DNA of 64,000 bases from NCBI RefSeq assembly GCF_019061185.1, contig NZ_JAHQZU010000002.1:124001-188000 (forward strand). Reading direction: 5' to 3'. The notes below the pieces were generated by a model. That model worked only from the letters and a program-made list of their open reading frames with translations, was not told the DNA's origin and made no database searches. Both the position numbers and the translations under genes were made by a program. Of the stretch, positions 19,471-27,884 are shown piece by piece. The stretch comes from Paracoccus sp. Z118 (lineage in GTDB: Bacteria > Pseudomonadota > Alphaproteobacteria > Rhodobacterales > Rhodobacteraceae). Numbering within the stretch: position 1 is the stretch's first letter; each line of letters starts with the position of its first letter.

Positions 19471-19966
19471 GACCCGCGTGACCGAGCCTGGCCCTCGTAG
19501 CCAGCCTACCACCAACTATGATACGGAAAGCAGCCGCCCGATGGATACATCCTACGACCTGCCCGCCCACCAGCCGCGCCGCAACGGACCTTCGGTCCTG
19601 TCGGCCGACCTGACCGTCAAGGGCGACATCCGCACCGAAGGCGACGCCCAGATCGAAGGGACCGTCGAAGGCGACATCCGCGCCCATCAGCTGACCGTGG
19701 GCGAAAGCGCCACCATCCGGGGCGAGATCGTGGCCGAGGAGGTGATCGTCAACGGCCGCGTCGTGGGCCGCGTGCGCGGGCTCAAGGTGCGCCTGTCGGC
19801 CACCGCGCGGGTCGAAGGCGACATCGTTCACAAGACCATCGCCATCGAATCGGGCGCGCATTTCGAAGGTTCGGTCCAGCGGCAGGAAGACCCGCTCGGC
19901 AATGGCCAGACGCCGAAACTCGCCGCGCCGTCCTATGCCGCCGAAAAGGCCGACGCGAACGTCTGA
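19460..19966 (+). CDS. Bactofilin (polymer-forming cytoskeletal protein)
   Basis: A 168-residue bactofilin. The central beta-helix domain (about residues 45-145) has the repeating pattern DLTVKGDIRTEGDAQIEGTV, GESATIRGEIVAEEVIVNG and RVEGDIVHKTIAIESGAHFEG. Bactofilins polymerise without nucleotides and scaffold local peptidoglycan enzymes. Co-transcription and overlap with an M23 peptidase gene is the recurrent pairing for this family and suggests that the peptidase is positioned by this scaffold. The MFSK start at 19460 is the usual alphaproteobacterial N-terminus. Confidence 0.96.
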   Translation: MFSKTRVTEPGPRSQPTTNYDTESSRPMDTSYDLPAHQPRRNGPSVLSADLTVKGDIRTEGDAQIEGTVEGDIRAHQLTVGESATIRGEIVAEEVIVNGRVVGRVRGLKVRLSATARVEGDIVHKTIAIESGAHFEGSVQRQEDPLGNGQTPKLAAPSYAAEKADANV

Positions 19967-19987
19967 AGCCGCTCCGGCTGAAACGAC

Positions 19988-20012
19988 AAGGGCGCCTCAC
20001 GGGCGCCCTTTT
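19988..20012 (+). terminator. Intrinsic terminator after the bactofilin gene
   Basis: AAGGGCGCC (19988-19996) pairs with GGCGCCCTT (20002-20010) and continues into TTTT. It lies between convergent genes and may also serve the DUF2189 gene from the other side. Confidence 0.85.
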
Positions 20013-20033
20013 GCGTTTTCAGTCCGAACCCGT

Positions 20034-20939
20034 TCAGTCCCAGTCAGGGACAAGCTGGCGATACATATGCCAACTCGCGTGGCCCAGCACCGGCAGGCCG
20101 ATGAACAGCCCGAGGAACCAGGGCAGGATCGACAGCCCCAGGATCGCGACGATCACCAGCCCCCAGCCCAGCATCACCGCCTTGTTTGCCGCCACCGCCT
20201 GAAAGCTGGCGATGATGGCGGTGATGAAGTCCACCTCGCGGTCGAGGATCAGCGGCAGGCCCGCCACCGTCATCGCGAACAGCACCGCCGCGAATCCCGC
20301 GCCGATCAGCGTGCCGATGACCAGCATGGACAGCCCGCGCGGCTGCACCAGCATCTCGGCGGACGTGGTGATGTTGGTCAGCGCCCCCGCCCCCATGAAC
20401 AGCGCGAAGATCGTGTGGGCGACGAACACCCAGAACATGAACATCAGCAGGATCGCCATCGCCATGGACGGAACCTGCCGGTCCTTCTGGGCGAAGACGA
20501 CGCCCAGCACCTCGCGCCACGCGTTACGCTGGCCGTTCTCGATCCGGTGGCTGATCTCGTAAAGGCCGACGGCGGCGAACGGGGCGATCAGCGGGAAGCC
20601 GAGGATGAAGGGAATCAGCCACCAGTCCTGCCCCGACGCGCGGGCGAACGCCGCCAGCACCATCCCGCCGGCGACGTAGAAGGCGGAAAAGAACAGCCCG
20701 AAGGCCGGGGCGCAGCGGAAATCGCGCCAGCCCGCCGCCAGCGCCGCCGGGATTGCGTCGAAGCCGACGATGGCGGGATCTGGGATCTCGTGCGGCGCAT
20801 CCGCCGCCGCCGCGCGGGCGACGCGGCCGCCGGGCTGCGGGACCGGCCGGGGACCGGGATTCGGGTCCGGCTGGGGGTTCGGCATCGGCGGGCGGGTCGG
20901 ATCGGGAATGGGCAGGGGCTCGCGGAGCCCGGCGGTCAT
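20034..20939 (-). CDS. DUF2189 integral membrane protein
   Basis: A 301-residue protein with a Pro-rich, probably cytoplasmic N-terminus (about 50 residues) and six to seven hydrophobic helices. The segment APFAAVGLYEISHRIENG and the C-terminal PVLGHASWHMYRQLV match DUF2189. The function of the family is unknown. The ATG at 20939 overlaps the coaD stop as TGATG, so it is expressed with coaD. Confidence 0.9.
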   Translation of the reverse strand: MTAGLREPLPIPDPTRPPMPNPQPDPNPGPRPVPQPGGRVARAAAADAPHEIPDPAIVGFDAIPAALAAGWRDFRCAPAFGLFFSAFYVAGGMVLAAFARASGQDWWLIPFILGFPLIAPFAAVGLYEISHRIENGQRNAWREVLGVVFAQKDRQVPSMAMAILLMFMFWVFVAHTIFALFMGAGALTNITTSAEMLVQPRGLSMLVIGTLIGAGFAAVLFAMTVAGLPLILDREVDFITAIIASFQAVAANKAVMLGWGLVIVAILGLSILPWFLGLFIGLPVLGHASWHMYRQLVPDWD

Positions 20940-21457
20940 CACGCATCCCTCGCGGCGGGGGCGGTGATGCCGTATTTCGTCTGCAGCGCGCCCTTCACCG
21001 GCGGGGTGACGAACTTGCTGATGTCGCCGCCGAGGCGGGCGATTTCCTTCACCAGCTTGGACGCGATCGCCTGACGGCGGGCGTCGGCCATCAGGAACAC
21101 GGTCTCGACCGAGGAATCGAGCGCCCGGTTCATGCCGACCATCTGGAACTCGTATTCGAAATCGGCCACCGCCCGCAGGCCGCGCACGATGATCTGCGCG
21201 CCGACATCGCGGGCGCAGTCGATCAGCAGGTTCTCGAACGGATGAACGAGGATCTCTCCGCCGCATTTCGCGGTGATCGCATCGCATTCGGCCTGCACCA
21301 TCGCCACCCGCTCCTCCAGCGAGAAGAGCGGCCCCTTGTCACGGTTGATGGCGACGCCGATCACCAGCCTGTCAACGAGGTCCAGCGCCCGCTCGATGAT
21401 GTCCGTGTGGCCGAGCGTGATCGGATCGAAGGTGCCGGGATAAAGGCCGATGCGCAT
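20939..21457 (-). CDS. coaD: Phosphopantetheine adenylyltransferase
   Basis: A 172-residue enzyme that makes dephospho-CoA from 4'-phosphopantetheine and ATP. The nucleotidyltransferase HxGH-type motif is in YPGTFDPITLGHTDII (residues 5-20), and the second motif IIVRGLRAVADFEYE is near residue 85. The ATG at 21457 gives the normal MRIGLYPGTFDP N-terminus. It is coupled to the DUF2189 gene by a TGATG overlap. Confidence 0.98.
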   Translation of the reverse strand: MRIGLYPGTFDPITLGHTDIIERALDLVDRLVIGVAINRDKGPLFSLEERVAMVQAECDAITAKCGGEILVHPFENLLIDCARDVGAQIIVRGLRAVADFEYEFQMVGMNRALDSSVETVFLMADARRQAIASKLVKEIARLGGDISKFVTPPVKGALQTKYGITAPAARDA

Positions 21458-21541
21458 GACTGTCCCCTGTTGAGGTGTTGGTCGAAGTGGCATCACAATC
21501 CCGCGCGCCGTGCAAGCGTCATGCCGCGCCGCGGCAATCCG

Positions 21542-21979
21542 TCAGACGCCCATGATCATCCCGGTCAGCGCCTCTTTTTCCAACGCGAGTTCCTTCAGCC
21601 GCGCGAAGACCGTATCCCCGATGGAGATCACCCCCAGCATCTTCCCGTCGTCGTCCACCACGGGCATGTGCCGGAAGCGGCCCTGGGTCATCCGCTCCAG
21701 CACCGTGAAGGCGTCGTCGCCGCAGAGGCAGGTGTTGACCTTGCGGGTCATCAGCTCGCCCACCTTCCGCGCCATCACGTCGCCGCCCTGCGCCATCTCG
21801 CGCACGATGTCGCGTTCCGACAGGATGCCGTCAGGCGTGTCGCCGTTCGCCGACACGACCACCGCCCCGATCCGCTTGCTGGCGAGCAGTTCGACCGCGC
21901 GCGAGACCGGATCGTCCGGTTTCACGGTGACGATCTGGGACGGGCCGGATTTCATCGCGAGGATCTGTTTGACGATCAT
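21542..21979 (-). CDS. Two-CBS-domain protein
   Basis: A 145-residue protein made of two CBS domains (about residues 8-65 and 75-135) and nothing else. Motifs include KRIGAVVVSANGDTPDGILSERDI and RFRHMPVVDDDGKMLGVISIGD. CBS pairs usually bind adenine nucleotides or S-adenosylmethionine and act as energy or metabolite sensors. The partner is unknown. It lies alone between coaD and a LysR gene, with the same orientation as both. Confidence 0.92.
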   Translation of the reverse strand: MIVKQILAMKSGPSQIVTVKPDDPVSRAVELLASKRIGAVVVSANGDTPDGILSERDIVREMAQGGDVMARKVGELMTRKVNTCLCGDDAFTVLERMTQGRFRHMPVVDDDGKMLGVISIGDTVFARLKELALEKEALTGMIMGV

Positions 21980-22037
21980 GGCTGGTCCATTTTTTCAACT
22001 GTTGCACAACCACAGCTTGACGCGAACTTTTGTTTCG

Positions 22038-22961
22038 TCAAGTGCCCGTCTCGTAATCGGTGGTGTCCTGTCGGGCGGCCAACGTCTCAAGTCGCGCGAC
22101 CTCTCTGCGCAGGGCCGCCCCCACCTCCTCCGTCAGACGGGTGAGGCGGTCGGAGCGGCGGTCATCCTCGTGCCGGATCAGCCAGAAGGCGCGGGTCAGC
22201 GACACCTCGTCCGCGAGCAACCGCACGACGCCCGGCGCGAACGGAATGGCGAAGTCGTGGACGACGCCCGCCCCGCCCCCGGCCCGGATCGCCTGCATCT
22301 GCACGCTGACCGAGTTCGAGGTCAGCATCGCCGCATCCGCTCCGGTCTCGGCAAGATAGTCCAGTTCGCGGTCGAAGATCATGTCGTTGATATAGCCGAT
22401 CATCCGGTGCCCGCGCAGGTCGGCGCGGCTGCGGATCGGCGGATGACGGGCGAGATAATCGCGGTGCGCGGCAAGATGCAGGCGGTAATCGGTGATCTTC
22501 TGCACCACCGCGCGGCCCGTTTCCGGGCGGCTGACGGCGATGGCCATGTCCGCCTCGCGCCGGGTCAGGTTGAAGACGCGCGGCAGGGCGACGATCTGCA
22601 CCTCCAAGCCCGGATGCGCCTCGCAGAGCTGCGCGGCGATCTGCGGCAGCAGGTAGTTCGCGCAGCCGTCCGGCGCCCCGATCCGAAGCTGGCCGGTCAG
22701 CGCGCCGGGCGCGGCGAGCGCCTCACCCGCCTCGGTCGCGGCGCGCTCGGCGGCCTCGGCCGGGGAAACCAGCCGCTGACCTTCGGGCGTCAGCGCATAG
22801 CCCTGCGGCGTCTTGGCGAACAGCACCCGGCCGAGCGAGGTTTCCAGCCGCGCGATTCGCCGCCCCACGGTCGAGGCGTTCATCCCCAGCCGGAGGCCGG
22901 CCCCGGACAGGCTTTCCGTCCGCGCCACGGCGAGGAACACGCGCAGATCATCCCAGTCCAT
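22038..22961 (-). CDS. LysR-family regulator divergent from mmsA
   Basis: A 307-residue LysR protein. The winged helix-turn-helix is at residues 1-60 (MDWDDLRVFLAVARTESLSGAG), followed by a periplasmic-binding-protein-like effector domain. The ATG at 22961 leaves a 107-base divergent gap to mmsA. That gap holds overlapping palindromes (22971-22996), one just 9 bases before its own start codon, so autoregulation and control of the valine operon are likely. The effector is not evident. Confidence 0.93.
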   Translation of the reverse strand: MDWDDLRVFLAVARTESLSGAGLRLGMNASTVGRRIARLETSLGRVLFAKTPQGYALTPEGQRLVSPAEAAERAATEAGEALAAPGALTGQLRIGAPDGCANYLLPQIAAQLCEAHPGLEVQIVALPRVFNLTRREADMAIAVSRPETGRAVVQKITDYRLHLAAHRDYLARHPPIRSRADLRGHRMIGYINDMIFDRELDYLAETGADAAMLTSNSVSVQMQAIRAGGGAGVVHDFAIPFAPGVVRLLADEVSLTRAFWLIRHEDDRRSDRLTRLTEEVGAALRREVARLETLAARQDTTDYETGT

Positions 22962-22970
22962 CCACCCGCC

Positions 22971-22996
22971 TTTGCAACGATGCAAAACGCTTTTGC
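22971..22996. promoter_or_regulatory. Overlapping LysR-type palindromes
   Basis: TTTGCA-ACGA-TGCAAA (22971-22986) is a perfect T-N11-A type dyad, and it overlaps a second perfect dyad GCAAAA-CGC-TTTTGC (22982-22996). They lie between the divergent lysR and mmsA genes, next to the lysR start codon. Confidence 0.65.
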
Positions 22997-23068
22997 CGGA
23001 TCGTCGCTTTACCCGCGCATATCCGCAAGGCAGTTTCCTGCCGAAGCTGAAATCAGGAAGGGAACACC

Positions 23069-24568
23069 ATGCGCGCCATTCACCACTGGATCGACGGCAA
23101 GGAACAGCCCGGCAAGTCGGGCCGCACCGCCGATGTCTTCAACCCCGCCACCGGCGAGGTGCAGGCCAAGCTCGATCTCGCCAGCAAGGCCGAGATGGAC
23201 GAAGCCATCGCCCGCGCAGCCGAGGCGCAGGTGAAATGGGGCGCGACCAACCCCCAGCGCCGCGCCCGCGTGATGATGCGGATGGTGGACCTGCTGAACC
23301 GCGACATGGACAAGATGGCCGAGATGCTGTCGTCCGAGCACGGCAAGACCTTCCCCGACGCCAAGGGCGACATCCAGCGCGGGCTGGAGGTGATCGAGTT
23401 CTCGATCGGCGCCCCTCACCAATTGAAGGGCGAGTTCATCGACGGCGCCGGCCCCGGCATCGACATGTATTCGATGCGCCAGCCGCTGGGCGTCGTCGCC
23501 GCGATCACGCCGTTCAACTTCCCGGCCATGATCCCGCTGTGGAAGCTGGGCCCTGCGCTCGCCTCGGGCAACGCGGTGATCCTGAAGCCGTCCGAGCGTG
23601 ACCCGACCGTGCCCAACATGATCGCGGCGCTGTTCAAGGAAGCCGGGCTGCCCGATGGCGTGCTGCAGGTCGTCCATGGCGACAAGGAAGCGGTGGACGC
23701 GATCCTCGACAGCGAGATCATTCAGGCGGTCGGCTTCGTCGGCTCGACCCCGATCGCGCAGTATATCTATGAGCGTGCCGCCGCGACCGGCAAGCGCGCC
23801 CAGTGCTTCGGCGGCGCCAAGAACCACGCGATCATCATGCCCGACGCCGACATGGACCAGGCCGCGGATGCGCTGGTGGGCGCGGCTTACGGTGCGGCGG
23901 GCGAGCGCTGCATGGCCCTGTCCGTCGCCGTTCCCGTCGGCGAGGAAACCGCCGACCGGCTGATCGAGAAGCTGGTGCCGCGGATCGAGAAGCTGAAGGT
24001 CGGCCCCTGGACCGCCGGCGACGACGTGGATTACGGCCCCGTCGTGACCGCCGCCGCCAAGGAGAACATCCTGCGGCTGGTCGAATCCGGTATCCAGCAG
24101 GGCGCCGAGCTGGTCGTGGACGGCCGCGACTTCAGCCTGCAGGGCTATGAGGACGGCTTCTTCGTCGGCCCGCATCTGTTCGACCGCGTGACGCCCGACA
24201 TGGACATCTACCGCAAGGAGATCTTCGGACCGGTGCTGACCACCGTCCGCGCCGCCTCGTATGAAGAGGCGCTGAAGCTGGCGATGGACCACGAATACGG
24301 CAACGGCACCGCGATCTTCACCCGCGACGGCGACGCCGCCCGCGACTTCGCCAGCCGCTGCAACATCGGCATGGTCGGGATCAACGTGCCGATCCCGGTG
24401 CCGCTGGCCTATTTCACCTTCGGCGGCTGGAAGAAGTCGGGCTTCGGCGACCTGAACCAGCACGGGCCGGACGCCTTCCGCTTCTATACCCGGACCAAGA
24501 CGGTGACGAGCCGCTGGCCCTCGGGGATCAAGGAAGGGTCGGCCTTCAACTTCAAGGCGATGGACTGA
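23069..24568 (+). CDS. mmsA: CoA-acylating methylmalonate-semialdehyde dehydrogenase
   Basis: A 499-residue aldehyde dehydrogenase that converts methylmalonate semialdehyde to propionyl-CoA in valine catabolism. The catalytic cysteine is C281 in GERCMALSVAVPVG, and the cofactor region ITPFNFPAMIPLWKLGPALA is near residue 146. The GERCMA motif and absence of the general-base glutamate segment of hydrolytic ALDHs fit the CoA-dependent MmsA class. The ATG at 23069 follows GGAAGGG. It is the first gene of the mmsA-acd-hibch-mmsB operon. Confidence 0.97.
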   Translation: MRAIHHWIDGKEQPGKSGRTADVFNPATGEVQAKLDLASKAEMDEAIARAAEAQVKWGATNPQRRARVMMRMVDLLNRDMDKMAEMLSSEHGKTFPDAKGDIQRGLEVIEFSIGAPHQLKGEFIDGAGPGIDMYSMRQPLGVVAAITPFNFPAMIPLWKLGPALASGNAVILKPSERDPTVPNMIAALFKEAGLPDGVLQVVHGDKEAVDAILDSEIIQAVGFVGSTPIAQYIYERAAATGKRAQCFGGAKNHAIIMPDADMDQAADALVGAAYGAAGERCMALSVAVPVGEETADRLIEKLVPRIEKLKVGPWTAGDDVDYGPVVTAAAKENILRLVESGIQQGAELVVDGRDFSLQGYEDGFFVGPHLFDRVTPDMDIYRKEIFGPVLTTVRAASYEEALKLAMDHEYGNGTAIFTRDGDAARDFASRCNIGMVGINVPIPVPLAYFTFGGWKKSGFGDLNQHGPDAFRFYTRTKTVTSRWPSGIKEGSAFNFKAMD

Positions 24569-24579
24569 CATCGCTGCCG

Positions 24580-24632
24580 GACAGGGGGCTTTGCGCCCCC
24601 TGACCCCCGCAGGATATTTGGGGACAGAAGAT
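24580..24632 (+). repeat. Dispersed hairpin/ATATTT repeat, copy B
   Basis: GGGGGC (24584-24589) pairs with GCCCCC (24595-24600), then ACCCCCGC and AGGATATTTGGGGACAGAAG. It lies between mmsA and the acyl-CoA dehydrogenase gene, in the gene orientation. Confidence 0.75.
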
Positions 24633-24714
24633 CATGGGCCGGAGCGTTCGGGGCTTGCGCGTGGCGTGCAAACCCGGATGCTCTGGCCGCAGGCGGATGC
24701 GAGGGGGAGGCCGC

Positions 24715-25860
24715 ATGGATTTTGGCTTGAGCGAGGAACAGCAGGCCATATTCGACATGGCGCGCGAGTTCGGGGCCGAGCATATCGCCCCTCATTCGCG
24801 CGAGTGGGAGGCGGCGGGCACGATCCCGAAGGCGTTGTGGCCCCGCGTGGCCGAGCTTGGCTTCGGCGGACTGTATGTAGCCGAGGAATATGGCGGCTCG
24901 GGGCTGACGCGGCTGGATGCGACGCTTGTGTTCGAGGCGCTGGCGATGGCCGATCCGGCGGTGGGGGCCTTCCTGTCGATCCACAACATGTGTGGCGGGA
25001 TGATCGACAGATTCGGCAAGCCCGAGGACAAGGCCCGCTGGCTGCCCGCGTTGTGCAGCATGGAGAAGGTGTTCTCCTACTGCCTGACCGAACCCGGCAG
25101 CGGGTCCGACGCCGCCGCGCTTCGGACGCGGGCCGAGCGCACGAACGAGGGGTGGACGCTGAACGGGACCAAGGCGTTCATCTCGGGCGGCAGCTATTCG
25201 GACACCTATCTCTGCATGGTCCGCACGGGCGAGGACGGGCCCAAGGGGATTTCGACCGTGGTGGTCGAGGACGGCTCGCCGGGGCTGTCATTCGGCGCGC
25301 TGGAGGACAAGATGGGCTGGCGCGCGCAGCCGACCAGTCAGGTGCAGTTCGACGATTGCGCGATCCCGGCCGAGAACCTGATCGGCGAGGAAGGTCGCGG
25401 CTTCACCTATGCGATGGCGGGGCTGGATGGCGGGCGGCTGAACATCGCCGCCAGCGCGCTCGGCGGCGCGCAGGCGGCGCTGGACAGGACGGTGGCCTAC
25501 ATGGGCGAGCGCCGCGCCTTCGGAAAGACGCTCGATCAGTTCCAGGCGTTGCAGTTCCGGCTGGCCGAGCTGGAAACCGCGCTGCAATCGGCCCGCATCT
25601 TCCTGCGCCAGGCGGCGTGGAAGCTGGACCACAAGGCGCCCGACGCCACCAAGTTCTGCGCGATGGCCAAGCTTTACGTGACCGACGCCAGCTTCGACGT
25701 GGCGAACCAGTGCCTGCAACTGCATGGCGGATATGGCTACCTCGCTGATTACGGGATCGAGAAGATCGTGCGCGACCTGCGCGTGCATCAGATCCTCGAA
25801 GGCACGAACGAGATCATGCGGCTGATCGTCGGCCGCTCCCTTCTGGCCGAGCGGGGTTGA
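24715..25860 (+). CDS. Acyl-CoA dehydrogenase, probably isobutyryl-CoA dehydrogenase
   Basis: A 381-residue flavoprotein of the acyl-CoA dehydrogenase family. Signature segments are SYCLTEPGSGSDAAAL near residue 122, KAFISGGSYSDTYL, and the C-terminal CLQLHGGYGYLADYGIEKIVRDLRV with the IVRDLR stretch and EGTNEIMRLIVGRSLL. The MDFGLSEEQQ N-terminus and its place in a valine operon indicate isobutyryl-CoA dehydrogenase rather than a long-chain enzyme. A GGGGGAGG site lies 4 bases before the ATG at 24715. Confidence 0.9.
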   Translation: MDFGLSEEQQAIFDMAREFGAEHIAPHSREWEAAGTIPKALWPRVAELGFGGLYVAEEYGGSGLTRLDATLVFEALAMADPAVGAFLSIHNMCGGMIDRFGKPEDKARWLPALCSMEKVFSYCLTEPGSGSDAAALRTRAERTNEGWTLNGTKAFISGGSYSDTYLCMVRTGEDGPKGISTVVVEDGSPGLSFGALEDKMGWRAQPTSQVQFDDCAIPAENLIGEEGRGFTYAMAGLDGGRLNIAASALGGAQAALDRTVAYMGERRAFGKTLDQFQALQFRLAELETALQSARIFLRQAAWKLDHKAPDATKFCAMAKLYVTDASFDVANQCLQLHGGYGYLADYGIEKIVRDLRVHQILEGTNEIMRLIVGRSLLAERG

Positions 25861-25862
25861 CC

Positions 25863-26870
25863 GTGGAAGATCTGAACATCCGCAAGGACCGGCGCGCGGG
25901 CCGGATCACCTTCACCCGCCCGCAGGCGCTGAACGCGCTGACGCACGACATGGCGCTGGCGCTGCACAGGGCGCTGGACGAGTGGCAGGACGACCCCGAG
26001 GTCTCGCTGGTCATCATCGACGCCGAGGGCGAGCGCGCCTTCTGTGCCGGCGGCGACATCGCCGCCGTCTATCACGCCGGCCGCGCGGGCGATCACCATG
26101 TGGGGCAGGTGTTCTTTGCCGACGAATACCGGATGAACGCGGCCATCGCGGAATATCCCAAGCCCATCGTCGCCTTCATGCAGGGCTTCGTCATGGGCGG
26201 CGGGGTCGGCGTCGGCGGCCATGCCGGGCACCGGGTGGTCGGCGACACGACGCAGGTCGCGATGCCGGAATCCGGGATCGGGCTGATCCCCGACGTGGGC
26301 GGCACCTGGCTTCTGGCCCGCGCGCCGGGCCGGATCGGGGAATATCTGGGGCTGACCGGAGCACGGATGGGCGCGGGCGACGCGATCCACGCGAACTTCG
26401 CCGACCTTTACCTGCCGGAGGCTGAGTGGGACGCGGCCAAGGAGATGCTGGCGCAATCGGGGGATCTCTCCCGCCTCAGGGGCCAGCCCGCGCCGGCCTC
26501 CGCACTGGCGGATCGCGACCTCTCGGCCTTCGGCGGGCGCACGGTCGAGGAGATCGTCGCCGCGCTGGAGAAGGCGGGCGACGACGAGACGCTCAAGCCG
26601 ATCCGCCGCAACTCGCCGCTTTCCATGGCGGCGACACTGGCGATGGTGCGGGCGGCGCGGGGCGACCGGCGGATGCACGATTCGCTGGCTCGCGAATACC
26701 GCTTCACCCATCGCGCGACGGAACATTCGGACTTCCTCGAAGGGGTGCGGGCGCAGATCATCGACAAGGACCGCAAGCCGAACTGGACGGCGGCGGCCAG
26801 CGCGGCGAAGGTTGACGAGATGCTGGCCCCTCTCGGGCAGCACGAACTGGAATGGGAGCAACCGGCATGA
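25863..26870 (+). CDS. 3-hydroxyisobutyryl-CoA hydrolase (crotonase fold)
   Basis: A 335-residue crotonase-family protein. The oxyanion-hole segments RAFCAGGDIAAVY near residue 60 and FVMGGGVGVGGHAGHRV near residue 116 are present. The catalytic glutamates expected for hydrolases lie in MPESGIGLIPDVGG near residue 137. Length and context match the enzyme that releases 3-hydroxyisobutyrate for MmsB. I prefer the GTG at 25863, with GAGCGGGG 7 bases upstream, over a TTG at 25857 that overlaps the upstream stop. Confidence 0.92.
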   Translation: MEDLNIRKDRRAGRITFTRPQALNALTHDMALALHRALDEWQDDPEVSLVIIDAEGERAFCAGGDIAAVYHAGRAGDHHVGQVFFADEYRMNAAIAEYPKPIVAFMQGFVMGGGVGVGGHAGHRVVGDTTQVAMPESGIGLIPDVGGTWLLARAPGRIGEYLGLTGARMGAGDAIHANFADLYLPEAEWDAAKEMLAQSGDLSRLRGQPAPASALADRDLSAFGGRTVEEIVAALEKAGDDETLKPIRRNSPLSMAATLAMVRAARGDRRMHDSLAREYRFTHRATEHSDFLEGVRAQIIDKDRKPNWTAAASAAKVDEMLAPLGQHELEWEQPA

Positions 26871-27742
26871 AGATCGGCTTCATCGGCTTGGGCAACATGG
26901 GCGCGCCGATGGCGCGCAATCTCGCGGCTGCGGGGCACGAGGTCACGGGCTTCGACCTCGCCGCGCCGGATGTGGAGGGGGTGACCCCCGCGACCAGCGC
27001 CGCCGAGGCGGCGAAAGGGGCCGAGGTCGTCATCACCATGCTGCCGAACGGGCAGATCCTGCGGTCCGTCGCGGCCCAGGTGATCGCGGCGATGGAGCGG
27101 GGCGCGGTGCTGTGCGACTGCTCCACCGTGGACGTGGAAAGCGCCCGCGCGGTGGCGGATCAGGCTCATGCGGCGGGGCTGGGGACGCTGGACGCGCCGG
27201 TATCCGGCGGGATCGGCGGGGCGAGCGCGGGGACGCTGACCTTCATGGTCGGCGGCGGCGAGGACGCCTTTGCCACCGTCAGGCCCCTCTTCGACATCAT
27301 GGGGCAGAAGGCCGTGCATTGCGGCGATGCCGGTGCCGGTCAGGCCGCCAAGATCTGCAACAACATGATCCTCGGCGCGGTGATGGTCGCCACCTGCGAG
27401 GCGTTCGCGCTTGCCGAGAAGCTGGATCTGGACGCGCAGAAGCTGTTCGACGTTGTGTCCACCTCGTCCGGCTATTCCTGGGTGTCGAACGCCTATTGCC
27501 CGGTGCCGGGCGTCGGGCCGAAATCGCCCGCCGACAACGACTACAAGCCGGGCTTCGCGGCCGAGCTGATGCTGAAGGATCTGCGGCTGTCGCAGCAGGC
27601 CGCCGAGGCGGTCGATGCCGACACTCCGATGGGACAGCTTGCGACCGACCTTTACGGGCGCTTCGTGGAAGCCGAGGACGGGCGCGGGCGCGACTTTTCG
27701 GCGATGCTGCCCCGGCTTGCGGCGCGGGGGCGGAACGGCTGA
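26867..27742 (+). CDS. mmsB: 3-hydroxyisobutyrate dehydrogenase
   Basis: A 291-residue beta-hydroxyacid dehydrogenase that oxidises 3-hydroxyisobutyrate to methylmalonate semialdehyde, the MmsA substrate. The Rossmann motif GFIGLGNMGAPMARNL is at residues 4-19. The substrate segment DAPVSGGIGGASAGTLTFMVGG is near residue 113, and the catalytic lysine lies in GAGQAAKICNNM near residue 165. It overlaps the hydrolase gene by ATGA, and a large hairpin follows it. Confidence 0.96.
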   Translation: MKIGFIGLGNMGAPMARNLAAAGHEVTGFDLAAPDVEGVTPATSAAEAAKGAEVVITMLPNGQILRSVAAQVIAAMERGAVLCDCSTVDVESARAVADQAHAAGLGTLDAPVSGGIGGASAGTLTFMVGGGEDAFATVRPLFDIMGQKAVHCGDAGAGQAAKICNNMILGAVMVATCEAFALAEKLDLDAQKLFDVVSTSSGYSWVSNAYCPVPGVGPKSPADNDYKPGFAAELMLKDLRLSQQAAEAVDADTPMGQLATDLYGRFVEAEDGRGRDFSAMLPRLAARGRNG

Positions 27743-27769
27743 GAACGCCGCGCCTGCGGTTCGGCCGAA

Positions 27770-27838
27770 GGGTATTTCGACCAGAAAGAAGCCACGCCCG
27801 GCGGGTAAAGTGCCGGTTTCTTTCTGGTTCAAATACCC
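27770..27838. terminator. Large hairpin between convergent mmsB and recN
   Basis: The 21-base arm 27770-27790 pairs with 27818-27838 with only two central mismatches, and an inner CCGGC/GCCGG lengthens the stem. The arms contain GGGTATTT and ACCAGAAAGAA, which resemble the GGATATTT...AGAAG tail of the dispersed repeat, so this looks like two inverted repeat units used as a bidirectional terminator. Confidence 0.7.
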
Positions 27839-27884
27839 ATGCAAGCGCGCCGCCCGGTGCCGCCGTGCAGGCTGAAGACCGCGC

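Noticed and set aside
25857..25862. TTG start for the 3-hydroxyisobutyryl-CoA hydrolase
   Set aside because: The spacing to the GAGCGGGG ribosome site is only about 1 base; the GTG at 25863 fits better.
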